Shown: positions 27,985-36,968 of the stretch, in pieces
Numbering within the stretch: position 1 is the first letter of the stretch
How the letters are laid out: every line of letters starts with the position of its first letter
Assembly: GCA_021787365.1 (NCBI GenBank)
Contig: JAJYMB010000027.1
Location: forward strand, 1 to 64,000
DNA length: 64,000 nt
Direction of reading: 5' to 3'
Origin: Actinomycetes bacterium
GTDB taxonomy: Bacteria > Actinomycetota > Acidimicrobiia > Acidimicrobiales > Palsa-688
Notes under the pieces: model-generated
The model's database searches: none
Told to the model about the DNA's origin: nothing
Seen by the model: the letters and a program-made list of their open reading frames with translations, nothing else
Program-made: the position numbers and the translations under genes

Positions 27985-30063
27985 ATGGCCGAGCTTCCCG
28001 ACCAGGCCATCCCGGCAGGTGAGTGCGCCGAAGCGCCTGAGCTGACCGAGCCGGAGCCGGAGCCGTTTCGGGCCACCGACGAGACGTCGTGCGCCCCGCC
28101 GGTTTCGGAAGAGCCGGGAACGCCCGTAGCCCCGGGCCAGCTTCCTGCGCCTACCGGGGAGGGTACGGCCGCGGCCGCACTGGCGGGACGGACCGAATGG
28201 CTCCGCAGCCTCGAGGCGCCCGTGAAGGAGTTCCTCCGGGCCGAGACGGGTGGTGCGGCCGTACTGGTCGCGGCCGCCGTGGTGGCCCTCATTTGGGCCA
28301 ACGTGGGCGGGGCCAGTTACGTGTCGGCATGGGGGACGAGGTTCAGCGTCTCTGTCGGCCACTACGGCATCGACCAGGACCTCCGCCGCTGGGTCGACGA
28401 CGGCCTGATGGCCTTCTTCTTCCTGGTGATGGGCCTGGAAGCACGGCGGGAGCTCGACCTCGGGGAGCTCCGGGACCGCCGGCGCCTCGCGTTCCCCATA
28501 GCGGCCGCCCTGGGCGGGATGCTCGTGCCTGTCGCGATCTATCTGGCGGTCAACAGCGGGCACCACACCCTCGGGGGCTGGGGGACGGCCATGTCGACCG
28601 ACACGGCCTTCGCTCTCGGGATGCTCGCCTTGGTTGGGCGCCGGTTCCCGTCTTCCCTCCGCACCTTCATGCTCACTGTCTCGGTGGCCGATGACTTGGT
28701 GGCCTTCGTCGTCATCGCCACGGCCTACACGACCACGGTGAAAGTGGTGGCGTTGCTGGCCGCCGCCGCCGCCTTTTTGGTCGTCGTCTTGCTCGAGTGG
28801 CGCCGGGTGGGAAATGGGACGGTCTTCGCGGGCCTGGCGCTGGTCGCCTGGGTCGCGCTGTTGAAGTCGGGGGTCGACCCGGTGCTCGTCGGCGTGGTCA
28901 TGGGCCTGCTGGCGGTGGCTTACCCGGCGGGGCGCGCCGACCTCCAGAAGGCGAGCGACCTGTTCCGTATCTTCAGGGAGCAGCCCACGTCCGAGTACGC
29001 ACGTAGCGTGGGCAGGGGGGTCCGTGGCGCCATATCCCCCAATGAAAGGTTGCAGCAGCTTTACCACCCCTTCAGCAGCTATGTGGTGGTCCCGCTCTTC
29101 GCCCTAGCCAACGCCGGCGTCTCGCTGCAGCTGCATTTCCTGTCCGTTGCCTTTCGTTCACCGGTCACCCTCGGGATCCTGGTCGGGTACGTGGCCGGCA
29201 AACCGGTGGGCATAACGGGGGCCACCTGGCTCGTAGCCCGGCTCTCTCGTGGCCGGGTCAGCCCTCCCGTAGGGTGGGCGTCAATTGCCGGCGGAGGCGC
29301 GGTGGCCGGCATCGGCTTCACCGTGTCGTTGTTGATCGCCACGCTCGCGTTCAAAGGGGTTCAGCTCGAGGAGGCCAAGGTCGGCGTGCTGAGCGCAGCG
29401 CTCGCGGCGTCGCTAGTTTCCTGGGCCGTGCTCCAGGCGGTAAGGGTGCTCCCGGAGGGGACGCGCGTGCGGGCCGTTTTCGGTAAGGCGCGAGGGCTTG
29501 TCGACCTGGTTGTCCCGGTGGACCCTGGGCGCGACCACATCCGGGGCCCTGAGGACGCGCCCGTGACGCTCGTGGAGTACGGCGACTTCGAGTGCCCCTA
29601 CTGCGGGCAGGCGGAGCCAATTGTGCGCGAACTGCTCGCCGATTTCGGCGACCTGCGCTACGTGTGGCGGCACCTCCCGCTCCACGACGTCCACCCCCAC
29701 GCCCAGCTCGCGGCCGAAGCGGCGGAGGCCGCCGGCGCGCAGGGAAGGTTCTGGGAGATGTACGACCTGCTGCTCGCGCACCAGGGCTCGCTCGAGGTGG
29801 CCGACGTGCTCGGTTACGCCGAGGAAGTCGGGCTCGACGTCGAGCGCTTCCGGGGGGCCTTGCGCAAGCAGAAGTTCGCCGCCCGGGTGGCCGAGGACGT
29901 CGAGTCCGCGGATCTCTCGGGAGTGTCGGGGACCCCGACGTTTTTCATAAACGGCCGGCGCCACTATGGCGTCTACGACATCGCCACGCTGTCGGCCGAG
30001 GTCCGCGCGGCACGAGCCCGTGCCACCATCGCCTCTGAGTTGCCTCGCTTCCAGCAGCCATAG
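27985..30063 (+). CDS. nhaA: NhaA-type Na+/H+ antiporter fused to a DsbA-like thioredoxin domain
   Basis: The 692-residue protein begins with an acidic, disordered-looking tail (1-60). A full NhaA domain follows (about 70-470) with GLEARRELDLGEL, STDTAFALGMLALVG and the transport aspartates D236-D237 in SVADDLVAFV. A DsbA/DSBA-like domain (about 510-690) carries CPYC at 537-540 and the cis-Pro region SGVSGTPTFFINGRRHYG. This NhaA-DsbA fusion is known in actinobacteria. The antiporter exchanges Na+ for H+ and so serves pH and salt balance; why a disulfide domain is attached is not known. The gene stands alone and ends before a region of alternating inverted motifs. Confidence 0.92.
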   Translation: MAELPDQAIPAGECAEAPELTEPEPEPFRATDETSCAPPVSEEPGTPVAPGQLPAPTGEGTAAAALAGRTEWLRSLEAPVKEFLRAETGGAAVLVAAAVVALIWANVGGASYVSAWGTRFSVSVGHYGIDQDLRRWVDDGLMAFFFLVMGLEARRELDLGELRDRRRLAFPIAAALGGMLVPVAIYLAVNSGHHTLGGWGTAMSTDTAFALGMLALVGRRFPSSLRTFMLTVSVADDLVAFVVIATAYTTTVKVVALLAAAAAFLVVVLLEWRRVGNGTVFAGLALVAWVALLKSGVDPVLVGVVMGLLAVAYPAGRADLQKASDLFRIFREQPTSEYARSVGRGVRGAISPNERLQQLYHPFSSYVVVPLFALANAGVSLQLHFLSVAFRSPVTLGILVGYVAGKPVGITGATWLVARLSRGRVSPPVGWASIAGGGAVAGIGFTVSLLIATLAFKGVQLEEAKVGVLSAALAASLVSWAVLQAVRVLPEGTRVRAVFGKARGLVDLVVPVDPGRDHIRGPEDAPVTLVEYGDFECPYCGQAEPIVRELLADFGDLRYVWRHLPLHDVHPHAQLAAEAAEAAGAQGRFWEMYDLLLAHQGSLEVADVLGYAEEVGLDVERFRGALRKQKFAARVAEDVESADLSGVSGTPTFFINGRRHYGVYDIATLSAEVRAARARATIASELPRFQQP

Positions 30064-30118
30064 GTGATCGGGCCGCCCAGGTTCAGGCCGGCCCGGGCCG
30101 GGCGCTCACGCGAACACG

Positions 30119-30229
30119 CGAAACTGATGAACGCGACGGGGGAAAGGGTGGATCCGTCAGTTCTGGCGTAAAAAACTTCCCCTATTCCTGATGGATGCGT
30201 CCCGCCGGCCACCGCGTCCATCAGTTTCG
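30119..30229. repeat. Four alternating copies of a CTGATGGACGCG-like motif between convergent genes
   Basis: Copy 1 (from 30119, CGAAACTGATGAACGCG) and copy 4 (ending 30229, CGCGTCCATCAGTTTCG) are inverted to each other with an exact 11-base core. Copy 2 (GGATCCGTCAGTT, 30150-30162, inverted) and copy 3 (CTGATGGATGCG, 30188-30199, direct) lie between. The set can fold as two tandem hairpins or one nested hairpin. It fills the 233-bp gap between the nhaA and galK ends and probably includes the terminators of both; no gene is seen there. Confidence 0.6.
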
Positions 30230-30296
30230 TGACGCGCCTGTCGCCGGCCGCGCCGCCCCGGGGCCGGGCCGGCGCCGGCGCCGGCCTCCAGCCCGC

Positions 30297-31490
30297 TCAG
30301 TATTCTCGCCTGGCCCCCTGGCTCGGCACGACGGTCGAGATAGAGGGCGTGGCGAGGCCGGCGCCGGCAAAGGCCTCCTTGACCGCTTCCTGCAGGGCCG
30401 CGCTCGCCTCCTTTCGGACGACGGCGATGGCTGCGCCGCCGAAGCCGCCGCCGGTCATGCGCGCGCCTAGGGCGCCGGCCGAAAGCGACGCCTCGACCGC
30501 GAGGTCGAGGGCCGGCGTCGAGATCTCGAAGTCATCACGCATCGAGGCGTGCGAGGCGGAGAGGAGCGGGCCGATAGCGGCCGGCCCCGAGGCCCGGAGC
30601 AGCGCCACGGCTTCTGTCACGCGGGCGTCCTCGGTCACGACGTGGCGGGCACGCCGGTAGGTCTCCTCGTCTGCCAGTTCGGCGAGTTTTGGGAGGTCCT
30701 CTGGGCGCAGGTCGCGCAGGGCGCTCACTCCGGCCAGGCGGGCGGCCCGCTCGCAGGAGGCCCGGCGCTCGGCGTAACCGCCAGTGGCGTGAGCGTGGTG
30801 CTCGCAGGTGTCGATGACGACCAGGTCGAGCCCCGCCTCTTCCAGGCGCAGGGGGACGGCTTCGGCATGGCGGGTCCGGCAGTCGAGGAACACCGCCGAG
30901 CCCCCTTCGCCGAGCAGGGACGCGCTCTGGTCCATTATCCCGGTGGGCGCCCCCACCACCTCGTTCTCGGCCCGCTGGCCGGCGAGCGCCAGCGAGGGGC
31001 GGTCGAGGCCGAGGCCCCACAGTTCGTCCAGCGCGCAGGCCACCGCGCACTCGAGGGCGGCGGACGAGGACAGGCCCGCACCGACGGGGACGTCTGAGTC
31101 GATGAACAGGTCCACGCCCGGGAGGCTTGCGAGCGGCCTGGCGCTCGACAAGGCCCAGGCCACCCCTAGCACGTAGGCGCCCCAGCCGGCGTCCTTCCCT
31201 GGTGCGATCTCTGCGAGCGCGGCGCCGGCGGGTTCGGAGGAAAAGGTCGACCGAGCCCGCACCGAATGACCCGGGGAGAGCGAAGCGGCGACGGCGGTGC
31301 GGTGCTGGATGGCAAAGGGCAGCACGAAGCCCTCGTTGTAATCGGTGTGCTCGCCGATCAGATTGACCCGGCCGGGGGCGGACCAGACCCCCTCTGGTGG
31401 CTTCCCGTAGGTCCGCACGAAGCCCTCGGTAGCCGAGCCGGGGAGGTCGCGGCCGCCACCGGGACGAGGGCGGGCGGCGTCAGAGAGCAC
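30297..31490 (-). CDS. galK: Galactokinase
   Basis: This GHMP-superfamily kinase phosphorylates galactose to galactose-1-phosphate. The galactokinase signature GRVNLIGEHTDYNEGFV is near residue 40. The ATP-binding motif PVGAGLSSSAALECA and the third motif ARMTGGGFGGAAIAV follow, and the length (397) is normal. It starts with GTG at 31490, overlapping the galT stop by 11 bases, and is the last gene of the leftward alpha-galactoside operon, followed by the hairpin-rich gap. GalE, needed to complete the Leloir pathway, is not in the window. Confidence 0.94.
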   Translation of the reverse strand: MLSDAARPRPGGGRDLPGSATEGFVRTYGKPPEGVWSAPGRVNLIGEHTDYNEGFVLPFAIQHRTAVAASLSPGHSVRARSTFSSEPAGAALAEIAPGKDAGWGAYVLGVAWALSSARPLASLPGVDLFIDSDVPVGAGLSSSAALECAVACALDELWGLGLDRPSLALAGQRAENEVVGAPTGIMDQSASLLGEGGSAVFLDCRTRHAEAVPLRLEEAGLDLVVIDTCEHHAHATGGYAERRASCERAARLAGVSALRDLRPEDLPKLAELADEETYRRARHVVTEDARVTEAVALLRASGPAAIGPLLSASHASMRDDFEISTPALDLAVEASLSAGALGARMTGGGFGGAAIAVVRKEASAALQEAVKEAFAGAGLATPSISTVVPSQGARREY

Positions 31491-32412
31491 GTCTCAAGCG
31501 GTTGGCCGCGTCGTCCGGGTCGACGGGATTGAACATGACCCCGGCGCCCAGTTCCCCGGAGGCCACGAAGCGCACTACACCCTTGGCCCTGTGGGTGGGG
31601 GCCACATGAAAGTGGGCGTGAGCCGCCGGCCATCTCCCGCCGTCGGTGGGTTTTTGGTGGCACCACAGCATGTAGGGCATGGGCTCGCCGAAGAGGTTGT
31701 CAAGCGCCCCGAGGCCCGTTCGGAGCACCTCGGCGAGGCCGTCGTGGCCCGGCGCAGTAGGCAGGTCGCCGGCGTGCTCCTCGGGAGCGACCAGGAGCTC
31801 GAAGGGGAAGGTCGGTGCCCACACGGTCCAGGTCTGCCACCCGCCGGCGGACGCCACGACCCGCTTCTCATGGGAAGCACCTGCCGGGCCTTTGCCCGAG
31901 AGCTCCTGGCAGATCGCGCAGTGCTCGTTGGCCAGCTCCGAGCCCGGTACCGGTGGTACGAAGTCGAAGGCGAATATCTGGCCGTGGGGATGGGGGATAG
32001 TGGCGCCGACCTCTGCCCCCCGGTTTTCGAACAACAAGACGTAGTCGATGTCCGGGCGCGACCCGAGCGCCAGCGTGCGTTCGGCCCACAGTTCGACGAC
32101 TGCGAGCATCTGAGAGTGGGGGAGCGAGCCGAGGCTCTGGTCATGCTCAGGAGAAAAGAGGACGATCTCGGCCCGGTCGTCGGGCAGGGGGGGCCAGCGG
32201 TTCTTGAACCAGCGGACTATGTACGGCTCGGGCGCCTCCAACCCCCCGGGGCAAAAAGGGCACTCCTCACGTGGGAGGTCCACCCTCAAGTTGGGCCGGC
32301 CCTGGCGCTGTTTCACTATGACGACGGGCGTGCCCGTCAGGGGGTCGAAGCGCAGGTAGGTCGACTTCGGCTCGCCGTCGTCGCCCGCAGGTCTTTTGTG
32401 CGTAGTCGTCAA
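31480..32412 (-). CDS. galT: Galactose-1-phosphate uridylyltransferase
   Basis: The enzyme swaps UMP between UDP-glucose and galactose-1-phosphate. The active-site motif HPHGQ is present in GATIPHPHGQIFAF, where the second His is the nucleophile. The zinc-site cysteines CPFC occur near residue 52 and a second HAHFH motif lies in the C-terminal part. It has 310 residues, a little shorter than the E. coli enzyme but usual for actinobacteria. It lies 47 bases after the alpha-galactosidase stop and overlaps galK. Confidence 0.94.
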   Translation of the reverse strand: MTTTHKRPAGDDGEPKSTYLRFDPLTGTPVVIVKQRQGRPNLRVDLPREECPFCPGGLEAPEPYIVRWFKNRWPPLPDDRAEIVLFSPEHDQSLGSLPHSQMLAVVELWAERTLALGSRPDIDYVLLFENRGAEVGATIPHPHGQIFAFDFVPPVPGSELANEHCAICQELSGKGPAGASHEKRVVASAGGWQTWTVWAPTFPFELLVAPEEHAGDLPTAPGHDGLAEVLRTGLGALDNLFGEPMPYMLWCHQKPTDGGRWPAAHAHFHVAPTHRAKGVVRFVASGELGAGVMFNPVDPDDAANRLRRAL

Positions 32413-32459
32413 GGCAGCGCAGCTTAGTGGGCTCGCTCCTACCGGCTCGCTTCTTCCGG

Positions 32460-34694
32460 CTAGGGCCCCTCTCGTACCACGTGCCAGAGGCTCGCCTGTT
32501 CGGGCTGGAGGAAGGGTACGTGGGCGCCGGCGGCCATCAGTGCCCCGCCTGTCATGTGGAACTCAACTGGGGGGAGGTTGGGGGCGTCGTGGCCCTCGGG
32601 GGCCTCGCCCGGGACCGCCACGCGCTGCAGGCGGTAGTGGGCGGAGTGGTCGAGGCCGGCCAGGCGGAGGTCGGTGTTGCCCCAATAGGGCGATGTATGG
32701 CTCCGCACCAGCGCGAAGAGGCCTTCGGAGCGGTCTTGCGCCACCACGCCAAAAAGGGACGTGCTCGGGTCACGGGGGCGCTCTCCTCGGACCAGTTGTC
32801 CGGTGTGGATGAGCGGCCGGAAGTGCTTGACCATGGACACCCACTCCGCCAATGCCCGGCGCTCTTCGGGGGAGGTGGTGCTTATGTCCCACTCGATCCC
32901 TTGGTGCCCGAAAAGGGCGACTATCAGCCGCAACGGTAGGTCGTGGTGGCGCGCCGTCGTGTTGCTGCGAGGCGACGCCACGTGGGTGCCGATCATTTCC
33001 AGGGGCAAGAGGGTGGCCAAGCCGGGCACGATCCGCGACCTTTCGATGGGGTCGATGCAATCGCTCGCCCATATCCTCTGCGTGCGCGCCAGGATCCCGA
33101 GGTCCACCCGGGCGCCGCCGGAGGAGCAGGACTCTATCTCGAGCGCCGGGAACCGTTCGTGCAAGATGTCCATCAAGCGGTAAGTGGCGAGCGTGAGGTC
33201 CCTGATCGCCGGCCGCCCGGCCCTGGGGCCGGAGCGGTGCACCGGATCCGCGAGGTCCCGGTTGTGGTCCCACTTGATGAAGTCGATGTTGTACTCGTCG
33301 ACCAGAGAGGAGATCCTCTCCAACAGGTACTCGAAAGCCCCGGGGAGGGACACGTCGAGGACCTGTTGGTGCCGTTGAGGTGGCGGCACGCGGCCTGGGG
33401 TCCCGAGCACCCAGTCGGGGTGTGCCCGGGCGAGGTCGGAGTCGAGATTGACCATCTCGGGCTCGAACCACAGCCCGAAGTCCATACCGAGGGACCGGAC
33501 GTGCTCGACTATGGGGCCGAGCCCGTCGGGCCAGACATCTTTTGAGACGTACCAGTCGCCCAACCCCGAGGTATCGTCGCGACGAGAACCGAACCAGCCG
33601 TCGTCGATGACGAAGCGCTCGACCCCGATCTCGGCTGCGATGTCGGCCAGTTCCGCGATGCGGGCGAAGGACTGGTGGAAGGTCACCGCCTCCCAGATGT
33701 TGAGCACGACGGGCCGGGGCTTGTGCGGGTAGGCCGGGCTGCGGCGCACCAGGGAGTGGAGCCGGGCCGAGATCCCGTCGAGCCCTGCGTCGGAATAGGC
33801 GGCGTAAGCCCAGGGCGTCGTGACCTTCTCGCCAGGCCCGAGGACGACTTCGCCGGGGGCGAGGACCTCGCCCACCCCGACCAGCGTGGCCCCGGTGTTG
33901 AGGCGTTGGGCCAGGTAGCGCTGGTCCCCCGACCAGCCGAGGTGGATGCCCCAGACCTCGCCGTGGCGGGTGCCGAACCCTGTCGTGCCGGCGCACAATA
34001 CAAGCGGGGTGTCGGCCCCCGTGCGCCCCCTCCGCTGCTCGTGGAGCCACGTCCCCTGGGCCAGCTCTCGGCGCTGGGGCTGCGCTTCGTTGCCCCAGCG
34101 CCCGGCGAAATCGAGCACCTCGGTCACGTAGTCGGCCACCGGTAGGAGCGTCGGCAGGTCGTCGACCTCGTAGGGCGGCGCATCGCTCGCTGACGTGCTC
34201 GTCAGGGTCTGACGGTGCTTCAGGACGCCTTCGGGCGTGAGGCGGAGCTCGCCCTCGAGGGCCAGGCCGGCGGCGCCGTCGCGCCCCCGGTAGGAGAGGA
34301 CCGCGCTGGCGTCGTCGCCCTCCGACACCTCGGCCCTCTCCAGTTCAAAAAGGGGCTGGCTGGCTTGCCCTGCCCTGTGGCCGGACAGCCCCGGCCAGCC
34401 GGCCCAACCCTGCGCCCTCGTCGGAGACAGCGAGAGGACAGCAGCTGGGTCGCGCTGGCGCTGGCCCTTTTCCAGCCGGGCCGCCAGGGGCAGGGCGGCC
34501 ATTTGCCTTTCGGTGAGCTCACCGAGGTCCCTGCCCCAGTAGACGATGACGGGCAGCCACGGCCCGCCGGCCTCGGCGACCACCATCACGCCACCGCGGC
34601 GCAGGCAGAGCCAGCGCCCGGCCCGGGATGGCCCGCCCACCCGGTCTTCGGGGCCTGTGCTAGGCACCTGCCGCCTGGAGGTCGTGGTTGGCAA
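32460..34694 (-). CDS. Alpha-galactosidase, GH36 (long bacterial type)
   Basis: The 744-residue enzyme has the N-terminal beta-supersandwich, the barrel with FVIDDGWFGSRRDD, the nucleophile D476 in FIKWDHNRD and the acid/base D531 in SCSSGGARVD, and a C-terminal beta-sandwich. It matches the AgaA/RafA type acting on raffinose-family sugars and melibiose. It has no signal peptide, so substrates must be imported by the adjacent ABC transporter. Its start at 34694 overlaps the binding-protein gene by 35 bases. It is only distantly similar to the GH36 enzyme at 5458, so the two are not a recent duplication. Confidence 0.94.
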   Translation of the reverse strand: MPTTTSRRQVPSTGPEDRVGGPSRAGRWLCLRRGGVMVVAEAGGPWLPVIVYWGRDLGELTERQMAALPLAARLEKGQRQRDPAAVLSLSPTRAQGWAGWPGLSGHRAGQASQPLFELERAEVSEGDDASAVLSYRGRDGAAGLALEGELRLTPEGVLKHRQTLTSTSASDAPPYEVDDLPTLLPVADYVTEVLDFAGRWGNEAQPQRRELAQGTWLHEQRRGRTGADTPLVLCAGTTGFGTRHGEVWGIHLGWSGDQRYLAQRLNTGATLVGVGEVLAPGEVVLGPGEKVTTPWAYAAYSDAGLDGISARLHSLVRRSPAYPHKPRPVVLNIWEAVTFHQSFARIAELADIAAEIGVERFVIDDGWFGSRRDDTSGLGDWYVSKDVWPDGLGPIVEHVRSLGMDFGLWFEPEMVNLDSDLARAHPDWVLGTPGRVPPPQRHQQVLDVSLPGAFEYLLERISSLVDEYNIDFIKWDHNRDLADPVHRSGPRAGRPAIRDLTLATYRLMDILHERFPALEIESCSSGGARVDLGILARTQRIWASDCIDPIERSRIVPGLATLLPLEMIGTHVASPRSNTTARHHDLPLRLIVALFGHQGIEWDISTTSPEERRALAEWVSMVKHFRPLIHTGQLVRGERPRDPSTSLFGVVAQDRSEGLFALVRSHTSPYWGNTDLRLAGLDHSAHYRLQRVAVPGEAPEGHDAPNLPPVEFHMTGGALMAAGAHVPFLQPEQASLWHVVREGP

Positions 34695-36030
34695 GCGCGT
34701 AGGACCGTTGGAGGACCGAGGTCACGCTGGAGAGGCTCTCGGAGCCCAGCCATATCGGCCCCATCGTGGTGCCCATGTCCGTCAGGGCCTGGTTCATCCC
34801 CGGGGTGTTCGGCCAGTTGACCACGTTGCCATGGGCCTCTTCGAGGAACGGGGCCATGTTTATCCCCTTCTTCGCCCAGTACTGCGCGAACAGTGGGTCG
34901 AGGCTCTTCACCGCCGGCCAGATGTAGCCGCCGGCCCCCATGATCTTCTGGGAAGCGGGTGAGCCGAGCCAGCGCTCGAGCTCGAGGGCCTGCTTCAGGT
35001 TTTTGGAGTGCGGGTTCACGCCGTCGATCAGGCCATTGAACACGCTCCAGCGCCCCTTCGGGCCCGCAGGCAGCGGCACGACGCCGATCTTGAACTTCTT
35101 GCCGACGATTTCGGCCACAGGTGTGGTCTCCCAGTCACCCGCCATCATCATGGCCACCTTGCCAGATGCGAAAAGCGCCTGGTCCTGGGAGTTCGGGACC
35201 GTGCCGTTGGAGCCGAGCAGGGTGCCGGGAGCGGCCACGTGCCACTTGTACATGAGCTGGTTCAAGAAGTACGTCGTCTGGTAGCAGGGCGTGCTATTGA
35301 ACGACACATGGCTGGCCCAAGCGGCTGGGATGACGTGGCAGCCGTCCATTTGCCAGAAGTTCTCCCAACCGGTCTGGGCGGCGTTGGGGACCGTCACAGC
35401 GTAGGTTGCCACGTTGTTGCCGTTGAACTTGGGCGACGTGGCGTTGACGCCGTTTTTGTCGGTGGTCGCCTGCTTCAAGAACTGGAGGAAGGTGCCACCG
35501 TTGGTCGGGTTCCAGGTCCACTTGGAGGGCACGGTCAAGTGGTGGGCCTTCATATACGTTTCGTTGACGAAGAAGGCGATCGTGTCCCAGTCTTTGGGTA
35601 TCCCGTAGATGACGCCCTTGTACTCGTGCAGTTTCACTAGCGACGGGTAGTACATCGAGAGGTTGACGTGCCAGGCTTTCAGGTACTTGTTGAGCCCGAG
35701 CAAGTAGCCGTCCTTGATCCAGGTGGACAGCCACGGCGTGTTGACCCAGAAGAGGTCGGGCCCGGTACCCGACGAGAACTCCTCTTGCAGCTTGGTCTGG
35801 TAGGCGGGGTAGGCGATGTCGTTGACCGTGACCTGGATGCCCGGGTGGGTCTTTTCGAACTGGCCTATGGAGGCCTTGTAGCCGATCTCTTCGTGGGGGT
35901 CCCAAAGGTCGTACGTGAGGTGGACCGTGGAGGACGCGCTGGCGGGGGGCGCGATAGCGCCAGTAGCCGCAAACGTCCCAGCCAGCATGCCGGCCGATGC
36001 CACGAGCGGCAACCATTTCCTTTGATTCAT
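34660..36030 (-). CDS. Sugar ABC transporter solute-binding protein, no lipobox
   Basis: The 456-residue protein has the family-1 binding-protein fold (LTYDLWDPHEEIGYKASI, QFEKTHPGIQVTV, GPDLFWVNTPWL, IPKDWDTIAFFVN, ASGKVAMMMAGDWETT). Its signal peptide ends with PASASS and has no cysteine, so it should be cleaved by signal peptidase I and released instead of becoming a lipoprotein as most actinobacterial relatives are. It probably binds an alpha-galactoside, judging by the alpha-galactosidase gene it overlaps. The ribosome site AGAGAGGGAG is strong. It follows the two permease genes, the reverse of the usual order. Confidence 0.9.
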   Translation of the reverse strand: MNQRKWLPLVASAGMLAGTFAATGAIAPPASASSTVHLTYDLWDPHEEIGYKASIGQFEKTHPGIQVTVNDIAYPAYQTKLQEEFSSGTGPDLFWVNTPWLSTWIKDGYLLGLNKYLKAWHVNLSMYYPSLVKLHEYKGVIYGIPKDWDTIAFFVNETYMKAHHLTVPSKWTWNPTNGGTFLQFLKQATTDKNGVNATSPKFNGNNVATYAVTVPNAAQTGWENFWQMDGCHVIPAAWASHVSFNSTPCYQTTYFLNQLMYKWHVAAPGTLLGSNGTVPNSQDQALFASGKVAMMMAGDWETTPVAEIVGKKFKIGVVPLPAGPKGRWSVFNGLIDGVNPHSKNLKQALELERWLGSPASQKIMGAGGYIWPAVKSLDPLFAQYWAKKGINMAPFLEEAHGNVVNWPNTPGMNQALTDMGTTMGPIWLGSESLSSVTSVLQRSYALANHDLQAAGA

Positions 36031-36054
36031 GTTTATTGCTCCCTCTCTCTTTGT

Positions 36055-36966
36055 TTATTTGCCTGAGGTCAACTGGATCGAGCGGACGATGTAGCGGTTG
36101 AACACGACGAACAGCACCAGCATCGGCACGAGCGTGATGAGCGCGCCGACCATCTCGAGGTTGAGGTAGCCCGCAGCGCCCGGCCCGGCGTTGAAGTTGG
36201 CCAGGCCGTTTGTAAGGAGGTAGTGGGACTGCGACCCCATTATGACAAGAGGCCAGAGGAAGTTGTTCCAGCTGAAGACGAAGGCGATCAGCCCTGCCGT
36301 GATGAGCACGGGGCGCGACAGGGGCGCCACCACCCGGGTGAGCACCCCGAAGTCGCCGGCTCCGTCGATCCTCGCCGCGTCTATCACTTCTTGGGGGATG
36401 TTCTTGAAGAACTGCCTCATCAAGAAGATCGTGTAGGGTGTGCCGAGGGAGTAGGGCAGGAACACCCCCCAGTACGTGTTGACCATGTGGAAGTAGTGCA
36501 TCTCGGTATAGAGGGGGATGATCGTCACGATGTTGGGCACCATCAAGGTGGCGAGGTAGACCCAGAAGATAGCTTCGCGGCCCGGGAACCTCAAGCGGGC
36601 GAACCCGTATGCGCCCAGCATGCTGAAAAATACCTGGCCGGTCGTCAGGGCGACCGTGACGATGGCCGTGTTGAGCATGTAGCGGCCAAAGCCGGTCGCC
36701 ACCTCGGGGTCGCTCAAAAAGGCGTTGGGGTAGTTGGACCACGCCGGGTGCATGGGCGGCACCCAGGGCGGCGTCGTCAAGATGGAGCTCTCGGGCTTGA
36801 GCGAGCCGAAGACGGCGAAGATGTACGGCACGATGAAGGCGAGCCCGACGATGGTGAGGACGCCGTAGAAGACAGTGAGCTTGCCGGCCTGGAACGCCTT
36901 TCGGGCGAGTTGTGACCTCGGAGGGGTCGCGGCCTGTGCGGGTGCGGGAATGGCAACGGTGGTCAT
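36055..36966 (-). CDS. Sugar ABC transporter permease, MalG type
   Basis: This 303-residue inner permease has six helices. It contains PPWVPPMHPAWSNYPNAF before the second helix, MRQFFKNIPQEVIDAARIDGAG as the EAA loop that contacts the ATPase, and FVFSWNNFLWPL near the end. The ATG at 36966 lies just past the malF stop at 36969, so the permeases are cotranslated. With MalF and the binding protein it forms an importer. No ATPase gene is nearby, as is common in actinobacteria that use one shared MsiK-like ATPase. Confidence 0.93.
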   Translation of the reverse strand: MTTVAIPAPAQAATPPRSQLARKAFQAGKLTVFYGVLTIVGLAFIVPYIFAVFGSLKPESSILTTPPWVPPMHPAWSNYPNAFLSDPEVATGFGRYMLNTAIVTVALTTGQVFFSMLGAYGFARLRFPGREAIFWVYLATLMVPNIVTIIPLYTEMHYFHMVNTYWGVFLPYSLGTPYTIFLMRQFFKNIPQEVIDAARIDGAGDFGVLTRVVAPLSRPVLITAGLIAFVFSWNNFLWPLVIMGSQSHYLLTNGLANFNAGPGAAGYLNLEMVGALITLVPMLVLFVVFNRYIVRSIQLTSGK

Positions 36967-36968
36967 GG

